DNA of 64,000 bases from Promicromonospora sp049532985 (GTDB taxonomy: Bacteria; Actinomycetota; Actinomycetes; Actinomycetales; Cellulomonadaceae). Below the pieces are notes generated by a model, which was not told the DNA's origin, searched no databases, and worked only from the letters and a program-made list of their open reading frames with translations. Numbering within the stretch: the stretch's first letter is position 1; each line of letters starts with the position of its first letter. This document shows, in pieces, positions 51,948 through 60,121 of the stretch. The DNA is taken from NCBI RefSeq assembly GCF_049532985.1, contig NZ_CP186693.1, positions 4,898,001-4,962,000 of the forward strand, read 5' to 3'. A program made the position numbers and the translations under genes.

Positions 51948-54900
51948 TGAGCACCTCGACAGTCCAGGGTCGTGCGGTGACGGGCGAGCCCCGCGGACCG
52001 CGGCAGGGCACCGGCGCACGCGTGGTCAGAGGGCTGGGTGCGGCGCTGCTCCTGGTCGTGCTCGTCGTGGGCATCCCGGCCGGCCTGTGGATCTTCGGCG
52101 GCCCGGTGTGGACGGGGCAGGTCAGCCTCGATCGGATCGTCTCGATGCTCACCAGCCCCGACGTGACCGGTTCGGTGCTCATCGGGCTGGTCAAGGTCGT
52201 GGGCTGGGTGGCGTGGCTGACCTTCGCGATCGCCGTGGTGATCGAGGTAGTCGCGGCGTTGCGCGGCCGCCGGTCCCCGCACGTCCGTGGCCTCGGGGCG
52301 CAGCAGCGCGCAGCGGCCGTCCTGGTCGGGGCCGTGATCACCATGCTGGTCGCGGCGCCGTCCGTGACGCCCGCGATGGCTGCCCCCGCACCCGCGGAGG
52401 CGGGCCGGACCGGCACGGTGGCGACCGCACCGGTGGCGTCCGACGCCGTCGGACAGGCCGGGGCCGTGACCGCGCCGGGTCCGCGCGCGGCGGTCGAGGA
52501 GGCCGAACCGGCCACCTACACGGTGCAGCCGGGTGACTCCCTGTGGCGGATCGCCGAGCAGACCCTGGGCGACGGCGCGCGATTCAAGCAGATCGCCGAC
52601 CTCAACTACGGCGTGGTCCAGGCCGACGGTGGCGCACTCGACGCCGGGAACTGGATCGAACCCGGCTGGGTGCTGCGGCTCCCGGCGGAGGCCGGGGTCA
52701 CGCCGACGTCGACGGGTGCGTCCGCGGCGGACGAGGACGAACCCGTGGGCATCGCGCCCTCGAAGAGCGCGGACGACGGCGCCGCGGAACCGGGCACCGT
52801 CGACGTACGGAGCAACGGTGGTGCGGAGTCCGCCCAGGTCGTCGTCGAGCGGGGTGACACGCTGTGGGGCATCGCCGAGGAGGAGCTCGGCGACGGGACC
52901 CGGTACCCGGAGGTCTTCGAGGCATCCCGCTCCACGGAGCAGCCCGACGGCGGACGGCTCACCGACCCCGACCTCATCTACCCCGGCTGGACCGTGACGG
53001 TTCCTGGGGCGGGAGAGGCGGCGGACGGCGGGTCCGGGGCTGACGGGGCTGGTGCCGGGGCGGAGCAGCCCGGTGACGGCGAGACGGATCCGGACGCGGC
53101 CGGTGACGGCGCGGGCGACGCCGCGGGCTCGGGTGACGCCGGTGAGCCGGCCACGGAGGACGGCGCGGGATCGGAAGCCGGCGCCGAGGCCGACGGAGGT
53201 GCGGATGCTGGTCCGGAGGCCGAGGCCGGAGGTCCCGAGGCTGACTCCGAGGCAGGCGCGGACGCCGAGACGGCGCAGGCCACCGGCCTGGGCCGGACGT
53301 TCGCCGGCCGGCCGGAGGCCGACAAGGCGACCGGGGTCGAGTCCGCGGCGGGCACCGCCAGAGGGTCGGGCGAGTCGGAGCGGCCGGCGCCGGAGGAGTC
53401 GGTGGACGCCGGGTCGGCCCCGACGACACCGTCCGCAGAGGTGACGCCCGAGGGCGCCGTCGAGGTCGAGCCCGACGACATCGCCGAACCGGGCGGCGCG
53501 GGCAACGACGTGGCGGAACCGGAGTCGCCGTCGGACGAGCAACCGGCCGGAGAGCGACCGGCGGGCGAGGCTCCGGCGGAGCAGCCGAACCGCGCGGCAC
53601 AGAACGCCGGTCAGAACCCGTCCGCGGGTCAGGACGAACCGGGTCAGGACGGCCAGGACGCCGGGGACGGCACACCCGACCCCGCCGACGTCGGCACGGG
53701 TAGCGCCGGCCTCGACCGGCCTGACACCGAGGAGCCGGCTCCGGAGAAGTCGGCCGAGGGCAACCTCGCCCCGCAGGCGCCGCCGGCACCGCAGGAGACC
53801 GAGGAACCCCGGTACGAGCGGGTCACGCCGGAGGACCTCGAGAACGAGCCCGACCTCGAACCGAGTGGGTCCGCGCCCCAGGACGGAGCGCCGGCGATCC
53901 CCTGGGAGGACCTGATCGCCGACGAGCTCCTGCCGCAGGGCGAGCCGGACGAGCCGGCCCGGGAGACGACGTCCGGTAGCGGCACGACATGGGGTGGCGA
54001 GTCCGCCACCGACGGTGCGCCGGAGAACGACGGCCCGGGCGGGAGCGGGACCGACGCGGTCGAGGGCGACGTCGACGGGACCGGTGTTGAAAGTGACGGT
54101 ACGGAGGGCCTGGCCGAGCTGCCGGCGCCCCTGGTGCCGGAGGATGTCACGGCGACGGCGCGCGAGAGCGCGGCGACCGAGAAGGTACTGCCCGGCGACG
54201 TGACGGGCGACGACCCGGTGGTAGGCGACGGCGTCCCGGAGGTCGCTGTCGAGTCCGCGCCGCCGGTCGCAGCCGCCGCCGAGGGCAGCATCCCGTCGGC
54301 GACGGCGCCGGCGGGCGGTCCGGCACCGGCGACGTCCGGCGACGGCGCCCGGCCGGAGCGCGAGCCCGTCGACGTCGCGGGTGCGACCACGGCGGCCACC
54401 GCTGCAGCCGGCACGGCACCCGATGCCACCACGTCCCTGCTCGGCTCCGCGGCCGACGCCGTCTCCGGTGCCGTCGACGACCTCGACGAGACCGTGGACG
54501 TCCGCACCGCGGCGGGCGTCGGCGGTCTGCTCGCCGCCGGGCTGCTCGCGCTCGTCGCCGTGAAGCGCCGCCGGGCGCGCAAGGGCCGGGTCCCGGGCGA
54601 GACCGTCGTCGTGCCGGGGCCCGAGACCCCGGCCGGCGTGCTCGAACGTGACCTGCACGGCGTCGAGGACCCGTTCGGCCGCAGCCAGGTCGACCAGGCG
54701 CTGCGCAGCCTCGCACGCTGGCACCGCGAACGTGACCTGCCGCTGCCGGGCGTGCGCATGGCGCGGCTGAAGAGCGGCGAGTTCGTCGAGCTCTACCTCG
54801 ACGGCGCCGCCGACCTGCCCGCACCCTGGGCCAGCACGACCGACCGGTTCGTCTGGCAGCTCGCGGCGGGTGACGCGGAGGCGGCGTCCCAGGTCGGACC

Positions 54901-56653
54901 TGGGGCCGAGGAGGGGGAGGCGCCGTACCCGGCGCTCGTCACCGTCGGCCACGACGACGAGGACGCCCACCTCATGGTCGACCTGGAGAACCTCGCGTGC
55001 CTCGACATCCGCGGCACCGACCAGGCCGCACAGGCCACGCTCGCGGCGCTCGCGATCGAGCTCGCGACGAGCCTCTGGGCCGACGACCTCCAGGTGACCG
55101 TGGTGGGTGCGCTCGGGGAGCTGCCCGGCGTCGTCGACACCGGCCGGGTGCGGCACGTCCCCAGCCTGGCGGAGGTCGTCCGCGAGCTGGAGGCGCGCGC
55201 CGCCGACGTCGACCGGACGCTCGCTCAGGTGGGTGCCACGTCGGTCGCGGACGCCCGCGGCCGGGGCCTCGCGACCGACGCGTGGACGCCGGAGATCCTG
55301 CTGGTCGGCGAGCGACTCGCACCCGTGGAACGCGCCACGCTGGAACGCCTGGTCGAGCGAGTACCCGCGGTGGGCATCGCGGCCGTGACGTCCAGCGCGG
55401 AGGTCGGCGACTGGGCGCTCGACCTGACCGGTGACCTCACGGGCGGTGACACGACGCGCGGCATCCTCGTGCCCGCCTACATCGCGGTCCGACCGCAGCA
55501 GCTCGACGCCGCCACCTACGCCCAGGCCCTGGCCCTGCTGGCCGATCCCGAGACCGCACCCGGCCCCTCGTGGAGCCGTTCGATCGACCGCGCCGAACCG
55601 ACGCTGGAGGAGATCCCCATGGATGTTGTCCGCGCCGATGCGGACTCGGACGTCGCCGTCGGCCAGGGAGCGGGCCTCGCGCCGTCCCCGAGCTACGCGT
55701 CGGGGACCGTGGGCGGCGGGACGGCGTCCGGCACGGTGCCGGCCGGCTTCGCGCCCTGGGCCACCGCAGCCGTGAGCGTGGCGACGCCGCCACTGGGTAC
55801 ACCGGTCGTGGCGGGGCCGGGCCCCGCGGTCGAGCCCGACGCACCGGCGACCGACCTGCCGGAGGAGGCCGGACCACCGATCGTGCGTGTGCTGGGTCGT
55901 GTCGAGCTCGCGGGAACCACGGGCGTCGAGCTGCCGTCCACGCACCAGCGGCAGGCCACCGAGCTGATCGCGTTCCTGGCGTTCAACCCGGGGTCGCGCG
56001 GTTCGGACATCTCAAAGGCCCTGTGGCCGTCGCGCGAGCCGAACCTGGCCACGCGGCGCTCCGCGGTCTCCCGCGCGCGCCGCTGGCTGGGCGTCGACGG
56101 CGAGGGCTACGAGTACCTGCCCCGTTACTGGTCCGCGGACGACGGCGGGCAGGCCGACCTCGAGTCCGCCGGCTACCGTCTGCGCGGCGTCACGACCGAC
56201 TGGCACCGCTTCTGCGACCTCGTGGGCCCGGACCTGAGCCAGACGCCGACGGCAGACCTGCTGGCCGCCCTCGACCTGGTGCGCGGCCGGCCGTTCGAGG
56301 GCGTGCCGCTCCGCAAGTACGCCTGGGCGGAGCAGCTCATGCACACCATCTCGTCGGGGGTCGTGGACGTGTCGCACGAGGTTGCGCGCCGCGCGCTCCT
56401 GGAGGGCGACGTGGCCACGGCGCGGCACGCCTCCCAGGTGGGGCGGCTCGCGGATCCGGTGGACGAACGCTCGTGGCGCAACGCGATCCGCGCGGAGCTC
56501 GCCTCAGGACGCCGGGACGCGGTGGGCCGACTGGTGGACCGCCTGCGCGACCACCTCGAACAGCTCGCCATGGATCCCGAGCCCGACACCGAGGAGCTGC
56601 TGGCCCAGGTGGACGAGCAGGAGCGCCGGCGGGAGGCCGACGCCGGGCGGTGA
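51947..56653 (+). CDS. Giant membrane protein with two LysM domains and C-terminal winged-helix/BTAD region
   Basis: This is a 1568-residue protein. Three hydrophobic helices lie in the first 135 residues, followed by two LysM domains (about 189-245 YTVQPGDSLWRIAEQTLGDG; about 298-352 VVVERGDTLWGIAEEELGDG). A very long Gly/Asp/Glu/Pro-rich stretch runs to about residue 845, then another membrane helix (about 850-880, GVGGLLAAGLLALVAVKRRRARKG). A large domain of about 400 residues comes next, and the last 250 residues resemble SARP-type winged helix plus bacterial transcriptional activator domain (LPSTHQRQATELIAFLAFNPGSRGSDISKALWP). LysM binds peptidoglycan, while BTAD regions are usually cytoplasmic. 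The protein may sense wall state and act on transcription. It closes the Tad operon, with a start overlapping the TadG-like stop. Confidence 0.88.
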   Translation: MSTSTVQGRAVTGEPRGPRQGTGARVVRGLGAALLLVVLVVGIPAGLWIFGGPVWTGQVSLDRIVSMLTSPDVTGSVLIGLVKVVGWVAWLTFAIAVVIEVVAALRGRRSPHVRGLGAQQRAAAVLVGAVITMLVAAPSVTPAMAAPAPAEAGRTGTVATAPVASDAVGQAGAVTAPGPRAAVEEAEPATYTVQPGDSLWRIAEQTLGDGARFKQIADLNYGVVQADGGALDAGNWIEPGWVLRLPAEAGVTPTSTGASAADEDEPVGIAPSKSADDGAAEPGTVDVRSNGGAESAQVVVERGDTLWGIAEEELGDGTRYPEVFEASRSTEQPDGGRLTDPDLIYPGWTVTVPGAGEAADGGSGADGAGAGAEQPGDGETDPDAAGDGAGDAAGSGDAGEPATEDGAGSEAGAEADGGADAGPEAEAGGPEADSEAGADAETAQATGLGRTFAGRPEADKATGVESAAGTARGSGESERPAPEESVDAGSAPTTPSAEVTPEGAVEVEPDDIAEPGGAGNDVAEPESPSDEQPAGERPAGEAPAEQPNRAAQNAGQNPSAGQDEPGQDGQDAGDGTPDPADVGTGSAGLDRPDTEEPAPEKSAEGNLAPQAPPAPQETEEPRYERVTPEDLENEPDLEPSGSAPQDGAPAIPWEDLIADELLPQGEPDEPARETTSGSGTTWGGESATDGAPENDGPGGSGTDAVEGDVDGTGVESDGTEGLAELPAPLVPEDVTATARESAATEKVLPGDVTGDDPVVGDGVPEVAVESAPPVAAAAEGSIPSATAPAGGPAPATSGDGARPEREPVDVAGATTAATAAAGTAPDATTSLLGSAADAVSGAVDDLDETVDVRTAAGVGGLLAAGLLALVAVKRRRARKGRVPGETVVVPGPETPAGVLERDLHGVEDPFGRSQVDQALRSLARWHRERDLPLPGVRMARLKSGEFVELYLDGAADLPAPWASTTDRFVWQLAAGDAEAASQVGPGAEEGEAPYPALVTVGHDDEDAHLMVDLENLACLDIRGTDQAAQATLAALAIELATSLWADDLQVTVVGALGELPGVVDTGRVRHVPSLAEVVRELEARAADVDRTLAQVGATSVADARGRGLATDAWTPEILLVGERLAPVERATLERLVERVPAVGIAAVTSSAEVGDWALDLTGDLTGGDTTRGILVPAYIAVRPQQLDAATYAQALALLADPETAPGPSWSRSIDRAEPTLEEIPMDVVRADADSDVAVGQGAGLAPSPSYASGTVGGGTASGTVPAGFAPWATAAVSVATPPLGTPVVAGPGPAVEPDAPATDLPEEAGPPIVRVLGRVELAGTTGVELPSTHQRQATELIAFLAFNPGSRGSDISKALWPSREPNLATRRSAVSRARRWLGVDGEGYEYLPRYWSADDGGQADLESAGYRLRGVTTDWHRFCDLVGPDLSQTPTADLLAALDLVRGRPFEGVPLRKYAWAEQLMHTISSGVVDVSHEVARRALLEGDVATARHASQVGRLADPVDERSWRNAIRAELASGRRDAVGRLVDRLRDHLEQLAMDPEPDTEELLAQVDEQERRREADAGR

Positions 56654-56671
56654 CACGCCGGTCCTGAAGGA

Positions 56672-56704
56672 CGGCGGGCAGCAGACACGTTCTGCTGCCC
56701 GCCG
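56672..56704 (+). terminator. Terminator of the Tad operon
   Basis: A perfect 14-bp stem (CGGCGGGCAGCAGA and complement) with loop CACGT, about 20 bases after the BTAD-protein stop. Confidence 0.85.
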
Positions 56705-56770
56705 TGCTGTGTGTTCCCGGTGTCCGGTCGAGCCGCGTTCGCTCGAGGACACTCCTGGTCGACGTCGTGC

Positions 56771-56977
56771 TCAGTCGAAGCCGCCAGGGCCGGGGATGGG
56801 TGCGAGGTCGAGGACGATGCCGTCGACGTCCTCGCCGGTCAGGCGCGCGATCACCGCGCGCAGTACGGCCTCGGCGTCCTCCAGGAGAACACCCTGCGCG
56901 ACGGCGCCGGGTAGGTCGAGGGCACGCAGTGTCCAGCGGCGCTCGCCGCGGTATGCGATCACGGTGTACGTGGTCAT
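56771..56977 (-). CDS. HicB-like small protein
   Basis: The 68-residue protein (TTYTVIAYRGERRWTLRALDLPGAVAQ) has the beta-alpha-beta-beta-alpha fold pattern of HicB antitoxins, with DLPGAVAQG in place of the usual DLPGCVSQG loop. It lacks the C-terminal DNA-binding extension and no HicA toxin gene adjoins it, so it is an orphan, perhaps a partial domain. The ATG at 56977 has TTGGAG upstream, and its leader shares CTCTACAGGCTTG with the minus-strand gene at 58683-59210. Confidence 0.7.
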   Translation of the reverse strand: MTTYTVIAYRGERRWTLRALDLPGAVAQGVLLEDAEAVLRAVIARLTGEDVDGIVLDLAPIPGPGGFD

Positions 56978-57011
56978 GACTCCAAGCCTGTAGAGCAAAA
57001 GTACGATCTGT

Positions 57012-57031
57012 CATCTTGAGGCACCAAGATG
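57012..57031. promoter_or_regulatory. Inverted repeat upstream of the HicB-like gene
   Basis: CATCTTG (57012-57018) and CAAGATG (57025-57031) form a perfect 7-bp inverted repeat with a 6-base spacer, about 35 bases upstream of the HicB-like start. Size and place suit an operator. Confidence 0.5.
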
Positions 57032-57047
57032 TGCGTTGAACGCCGAG

Positions 57048-57056
57048 TTATCCACA
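57048..57056 (+). promoter_or_regulatory. Isolated DnaA box
   Basis: TTATCCACA, identical to the E. coli R1-type box, in the intergenic region between the HicB-like and DUF6318 genes, about 50 kb from oriC. It could be a real DnaA target or a chance match. Confidence 0.35.
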
Positions 57057-57113
57057 GGAACCACCGTGATCACTTTCGGGATCGGCGGGGCCTGGTTAGC
57101 GTCGTTCCCGGCC

Positions 57114-57129
57114 GTTGCGGATACGCAAC
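57114..57129. promoter_or_regulatory. GTTGC-N6-GCAAC palindrome (first copy)
   Basis: GTTGCGGATACGCAAC is a 16-bp palindrome with perfect 6-base arms, ending 21 bases before the DUF6318 start. A second copy with the same layout lies at 59251-59266. Confidence 0.55.
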
Positions 57130-57150
57130 GACGCGGCCCGAGGGCGGGGG

Positions 57151-57735
57151 ATGTTGATGCGTGGTGCTTATCGGGGGCTGCTCGTGGCAGCCGGGCTGGT
57201 GTTGTGCGGGTGTACGGGGGTCGCGGAGGAGCCTGCGCCGCCTGCCTCGGCCAGCCCTTCGCCGTCGGCATCGCCGTCGGCGTCGGTGCCGACGCCGGTG
57301 AAGCCGGAGCGGCCGGCGGCGATGGAGCGGGACGACGCGGAGGGGGCTGCGGCCGCCGCGGAGTACTTCATTGAGTTGTATCCGTATGTGATGGCTACCG
57401 GGGATGTCGAGGAGTTCGAGGCCTTGTCGCATCGGGCTTGTTCATACTGCAGAGGAACTCTTGAGAACTCGGCGTGGCTCCGCGACACGGGTAGTACTTT
57501 CCAAGGCGGGCTAACTGATGCAAAGCTCGAGAAGGTTTATCAGAAGGACCAGCTCACAGGAGTAATTCCCCTGGATTTTAGGACCTCACAGAGTGAGATA
57601 TGGATTCACGATAAGCGTGGTCGAGAAGTCGATCACGTTGACGAGACAGATTTCGATGCTCGCGTTGAGATAGGTCGACGTGGTGGAGCCTGGGTCGTGG
57701 TTGAGATAGCACCCGACCCGGAAGATGAGCGATGA
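57151..57735 (+). CDS. DUF6318-type lipoprotein
   Basis: The 194-residue protein has a lipoprotein signal peptide (MLMRGAYRGLLVAAGLVLCGC; lipidated Cys in LCGC). A Ser/Pro/Ala spacer follows, then an NTF2-like domain of about 125 residues (AAAAAEYFIELYPYVMATGDVEEFEALSHRACSYCRGTLENSAW), which is the DUF6318 pattern with two Cys near the start. The ATG at 57151 follows a G-rich ribosome-binding site; an ATG at 57157 is also possible. Base composition falls to ordinary GC in the second half. The start of the next gene overlaps its stop (ATGA). Confidence 0.8.
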   Translation: MLMRGAYRGLLVAAGLVLCGCTGVAEEPAPPASASPSPSASPSASVPTPVKPERPAAMERDDAEGAAAAAEYFIELYPYVMATGDVEEFEALSHRACSYCRGTLENSAWLRDTGSTFQGGLTDAKLEKVYQKDQLTGVIPLDFRTSQSEIWIHDKRGREVDHVDETDFDARVEIGRRGGAWVVVEIAPDPEDER

Positions 57736-58649
57736 AGCGGGTCTGGAGTGCGTGGGTCATCGCCATAATTGTGGTCATCCATCTCGGAGACGCCAAGGTA
57801 GCAGCGCTGGCCACGCCATCTGGACCACCACACAATTGGGGCGTCGCTGGTCAAGCCCAGGGTGCATCAATCAGTGTCGAAGCTCGATCGCCCAACGCGG
57901 AGTCGGCGGTGGCACGTGGAGCCATAGCAAACAATGAGTCTCAAGCTTCTATATCGTCGGTGCGTCAGTGGCGAATAACCCCCGCTCTGTGTTTTCTAAG
58001 GGACCTAAGCGGTGCCACCGTGCTTGCCGAGTCATGCGATGAAGGCCATCAGCTCGCCTACGCAGGCATCGAGTGCGAGGACGACGAGCAGCCTGTCGGT
58101 GCCCTCTTCGAGCAGCGTCGAGAGTCCGGAGGGTGGACAGAAGCAGAACTTGTAGAGGAAGAGGCATGTCTGACAGAGGCCCGACAGCAGATCGACATCC
58201 CGGCCGCTGCGGCTCGAGCGTTCCAGGAGATGCAGATCGAGCCGTCGTCGCTCATAGTGCAACCGCCGGACGGCTGGACCCTGGTCAACGTCGACACGAT
58301 CGCGTACACCGACGGTGAACCCCGAACAACAAGCACCGAACTGTTCGGAATCCCCGTCGATATCCGAGCGGTACCGAGCAGCTATACGTGGAACTTTGGT
58401 GACGGGTCCCCAGCTTTCTCAACGACTGACCCGGGCGCCCCGTACCCCGCGCACACCATTTCCCACGCCTACTCGAAGCAAGGGTCTGCAACGATCTCGC
58501 TCACCACGAGGTGGCGCGGCCAGTTCCGGATCGCTGGTGATCCAACATGGCGCGACGTAGCGGGAGAGGCGACCACTGCATCTTCGTCGGGCAGCTTGGA
58601 GATCGTGGAGGCCCGGGCGCGGCTGGTGGAGGATTTGTATGGCCGCTAA
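57732..58649 (+). CDS. Secreted PKD-domain-like protein
   Basis: The 305-residue protein has an N-terminal hydrophobic segment (VWSAWVIAIIVVIHLGDAKVAAL) that acts as signal peptide or anchor. A middle part of about 150 residues contains three Cys, and the C-terminal part holds a PKD-like beta fold (SSYTWNFGDGSPAFSTTDPGAPYPAHTISHAYSKQGSATISLTTRW; the WNFGDG motif). PKD domains are extracellular, protein- or carbohydrate-contacting modules. It is coupled by ATGA overlap to the upstream lipoprotein gene, so the two are likely partners. Codon use is less GC-biased than in flanking core genes. The function is unknown. Confidence 0.7.
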   Translation: MKRVWSAWVIAIIVVIHLGDAKVAALATPSGPPHNWGVAGQAQGASISVEARSPNAESAVARGAIANNESQASISSVRQWRITPALCFLRDLSGATVLAESCDEGHQLAYAGIECEDDEQPVGALFEQRRESGGWTEAELVEEEACLTEARQQIDIPAAAARAFQEMQIEPSSLIVQPPDGWTLVNVDTIAYTDGEPRTTSTELFGIPVDIRAVPSSYTWNFGDGSPAFSTTDPGAPYPAHTISHAYSKQGSATISLTTRWRGQFRIAGDPTWRDVAGEATTASSSGSLEIVEARARLVEDLYGR

Positions 58650-58682
58650 CGGAGTACCAGCGAAGAGCCGGTGTACCCGCGG

Positions 58683-59210
58683 TCACGTTGGCTGATCCTT
58701 GACGACGCTGGAGTCAAGGCATCGGCCGACCAGGTCGGCAAACTCCAGGCCGGACGGAAGTTCGGACCGTTGTGCAGGACTGAGATCTTCGTACAGGGTG
58801 ACGACGACGGGACCGGGCTCCTGATCGGCCGCGGCATCGGTGCACATCAGGACCCCGACTGTGGATCCGTGTACGTCAGGCACGCGGACCAGGTCGTCCA
58901 CGAGTCTGAGTGTGTAGCGAGAACGGGCAACCAGGGCTGGATCGAATCGGCCGGCCTGCACCTGGATGGCGAAATAGCGCATCTGGGTCACGTGGAAGAG
59001 CAGAAGATCAACTGTGTAGTCGCGGTCGTCCTCCGTGATGTGCAGATGGCGATCGACCACGCACATGTGGCGGTCGGGCACGGCAAGCATGTCCTCGAGG
59101 TGGTCGACGAGGATGCCAGTGAACGAGCGTCGGATGGCTTCGATGAGCTCGCCGACGACGTCCTCGAACCCTTCGGGCTCGAAGTCCTCGGTCCGTTGGA
59201 AGAAGGTCAT
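58683..59210 (-). CDS. Stand-alone PDDEXK-like domain protein (DUF1016/YhcG C-terminal type), probably inactive
   Basis: The 175-residue protein is colinear with the C-terminal PDDEXK nuclease domain of YhcG (DUF1016) proteins. It matches the FEPEGFEDVVGELIEA start, the ITEDDRDYTVDLLLFHVTQMRYFAIQVQAGRFDPALVARSR stretch, YTLRLVDDLVRVPD and TVGVLMCTD. In active members the strand after DLLFYH reads (V/I)xELKxGxF; here it reads AIQVQAGRF, so the Glu and Lys of E-x-K are both replaced by Gln, while the Asp is kept. The N-terminal half of YhcG is missing. The ATG at 59210 is chosen by similarity and by its leader CTCTACAGGCTTG, shared with the HicB-like gene. Neighbours on both sides are plus-strand secreted-protein genes. 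Confidence 0.7.
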   Translation of the reverse strand: MTFFQRTEDFEPEGFEDVVGELIEAIRRSFTGILVDHLEDMLAVPDRHMCVVDRHLHITEDDRDYTVDLLLFHVTQMRYFAIQVQAGRFDPALVARSRYTLRLVDDLVRVPDVHGSTVGVLMCTDAAADQEPGPVVVTLYEDLSPAQRSELPSGLEFADLVGRCLDSSVVKDQPT

Positions 59211-59250
59211 GGCGCAAGCCTGTAGAGAGATTGCAGCATCCGCGACCCGA

Positions 59251-59266
59251 GTTGCATATGTGCAAC
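59251..59266. promoter_or_regulatory. GTTGC-N6-GCAAC palindrome (second copy)
   Basis: GTTGCATATGTGCAAC, perfect 6-base arms with a 4-base centre, about 40 bases upstream of the minus-strand PDDEXK-like gene and 183 bases upstream of the plus-strand gene at 59450. It matches the first copy in length and half-sites, and both are followed by GA..CG. Confidence 0.55.
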
Positions 59267-59449
59267 GAATCGCCACGACCAGTGAGATGCTGAGGTCGGT
59301 CCATGGCGCGTTCCTGGCCGGGAGTTGTCCTTCGTTGACGAGATGTTGTGAATTATCACGGAAGCGCCTTGCCGGGAAGACGGATATGCCGCACCCTTGC
59401 TTACGGCCGTGTTCGCTGAGTTCTGCCCGAAGTTGAGGGAGTTGCCCGG

Positions 59450-60121
59450 ATGGTCTCGTCCGCCATCACGCCCACGCGCACCATCGCTGTCCTCATCGGG
59501 ATCGCAGTCCTTGCGGTCGCCGGGTTCGCGGTGGTGCGGTCAGGCGTTTTCGACCCTGGGACGGTCCAGGGCGCGATCCCGGGTCCAGGATCGTCGTCGG
59601 CCTCGGCATCACCTTCTGTGTCTGTGAGCGCGTCCGCTCAACCGTCGACGCCAGCATCGCCGTCGCCGACAACGCCGGAGCAGGTCAAGGCAAAGAATAT
59701 CGCTGAAGCAAAGGCGCGGCTTGTGGAGTACTACCATACCACAGCGCTCGTCGCCAACAATGGATACAGGGACTGGGACAGGGAACTTCGGCCGTTTTGG
59801 GGCCATCCAGCGCTGCGCTCTTCGTTGAGGGCCGTCTACACCGAGTCAGCCAATTCGGGCGACTACACGACTGGTGCGGCCTCGGTAGAGGCCATGAATG
59901 TCACTAACTACAAGACCTCCGCCGTTGGAAATGAAGAGGTGCATCTGAAGGCGTGTGTCGATTTTAGCGACGTGCGCAACTTTGCTGGCGACGGAAAGGA
60001 AATACCGCGCGCAGCCGGTGCCCCTAGTCGATACCAATTCGACTATGTTATGCGACACCAAGGGGCAGGCAGCTATTGGACGGTCAACGAGCAGATACCT
60101 CACCCGGAGCAGGCATGTTGA
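59450..60121 (+). CDS. Membrane-anchored NTF2-like protein
   Basis: The 223-residue protein has an N-terminal helix (TIAVLIGIAVLAVAGFAVV), a Ser/Ala/Pro linker (about residues 45-75) and an extracytoplasmic domain of about 145 residues with two Cys, ending IPHPEQAC. It is similar in layout to the DUF6318 lipoprotein at 57151, but anchored by a helix. It overlaps the next gene by 7 bases. No family is recognised with confidence. Confidence 0.65.
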   Translation: MVSSAITPTRTIAVLIGIAVLAVAGFAVVRSGVFDPGTVQGAIPGPGSSSASASPSVSVSASAQPSTPASPSPTTPEQVKAKNIAEAKARLVEYYHTTALVANNGYRDWDRELRPFWGHPALRSSLRAVYTESANSGDYTTGAASVEAMNVTNYKTSAVGNEEVHLKACVDFSDVRNFAGDGKEIPRAAGAPSRYQFDYVMRHQGAGSYWTVNEQIPHPEQAC

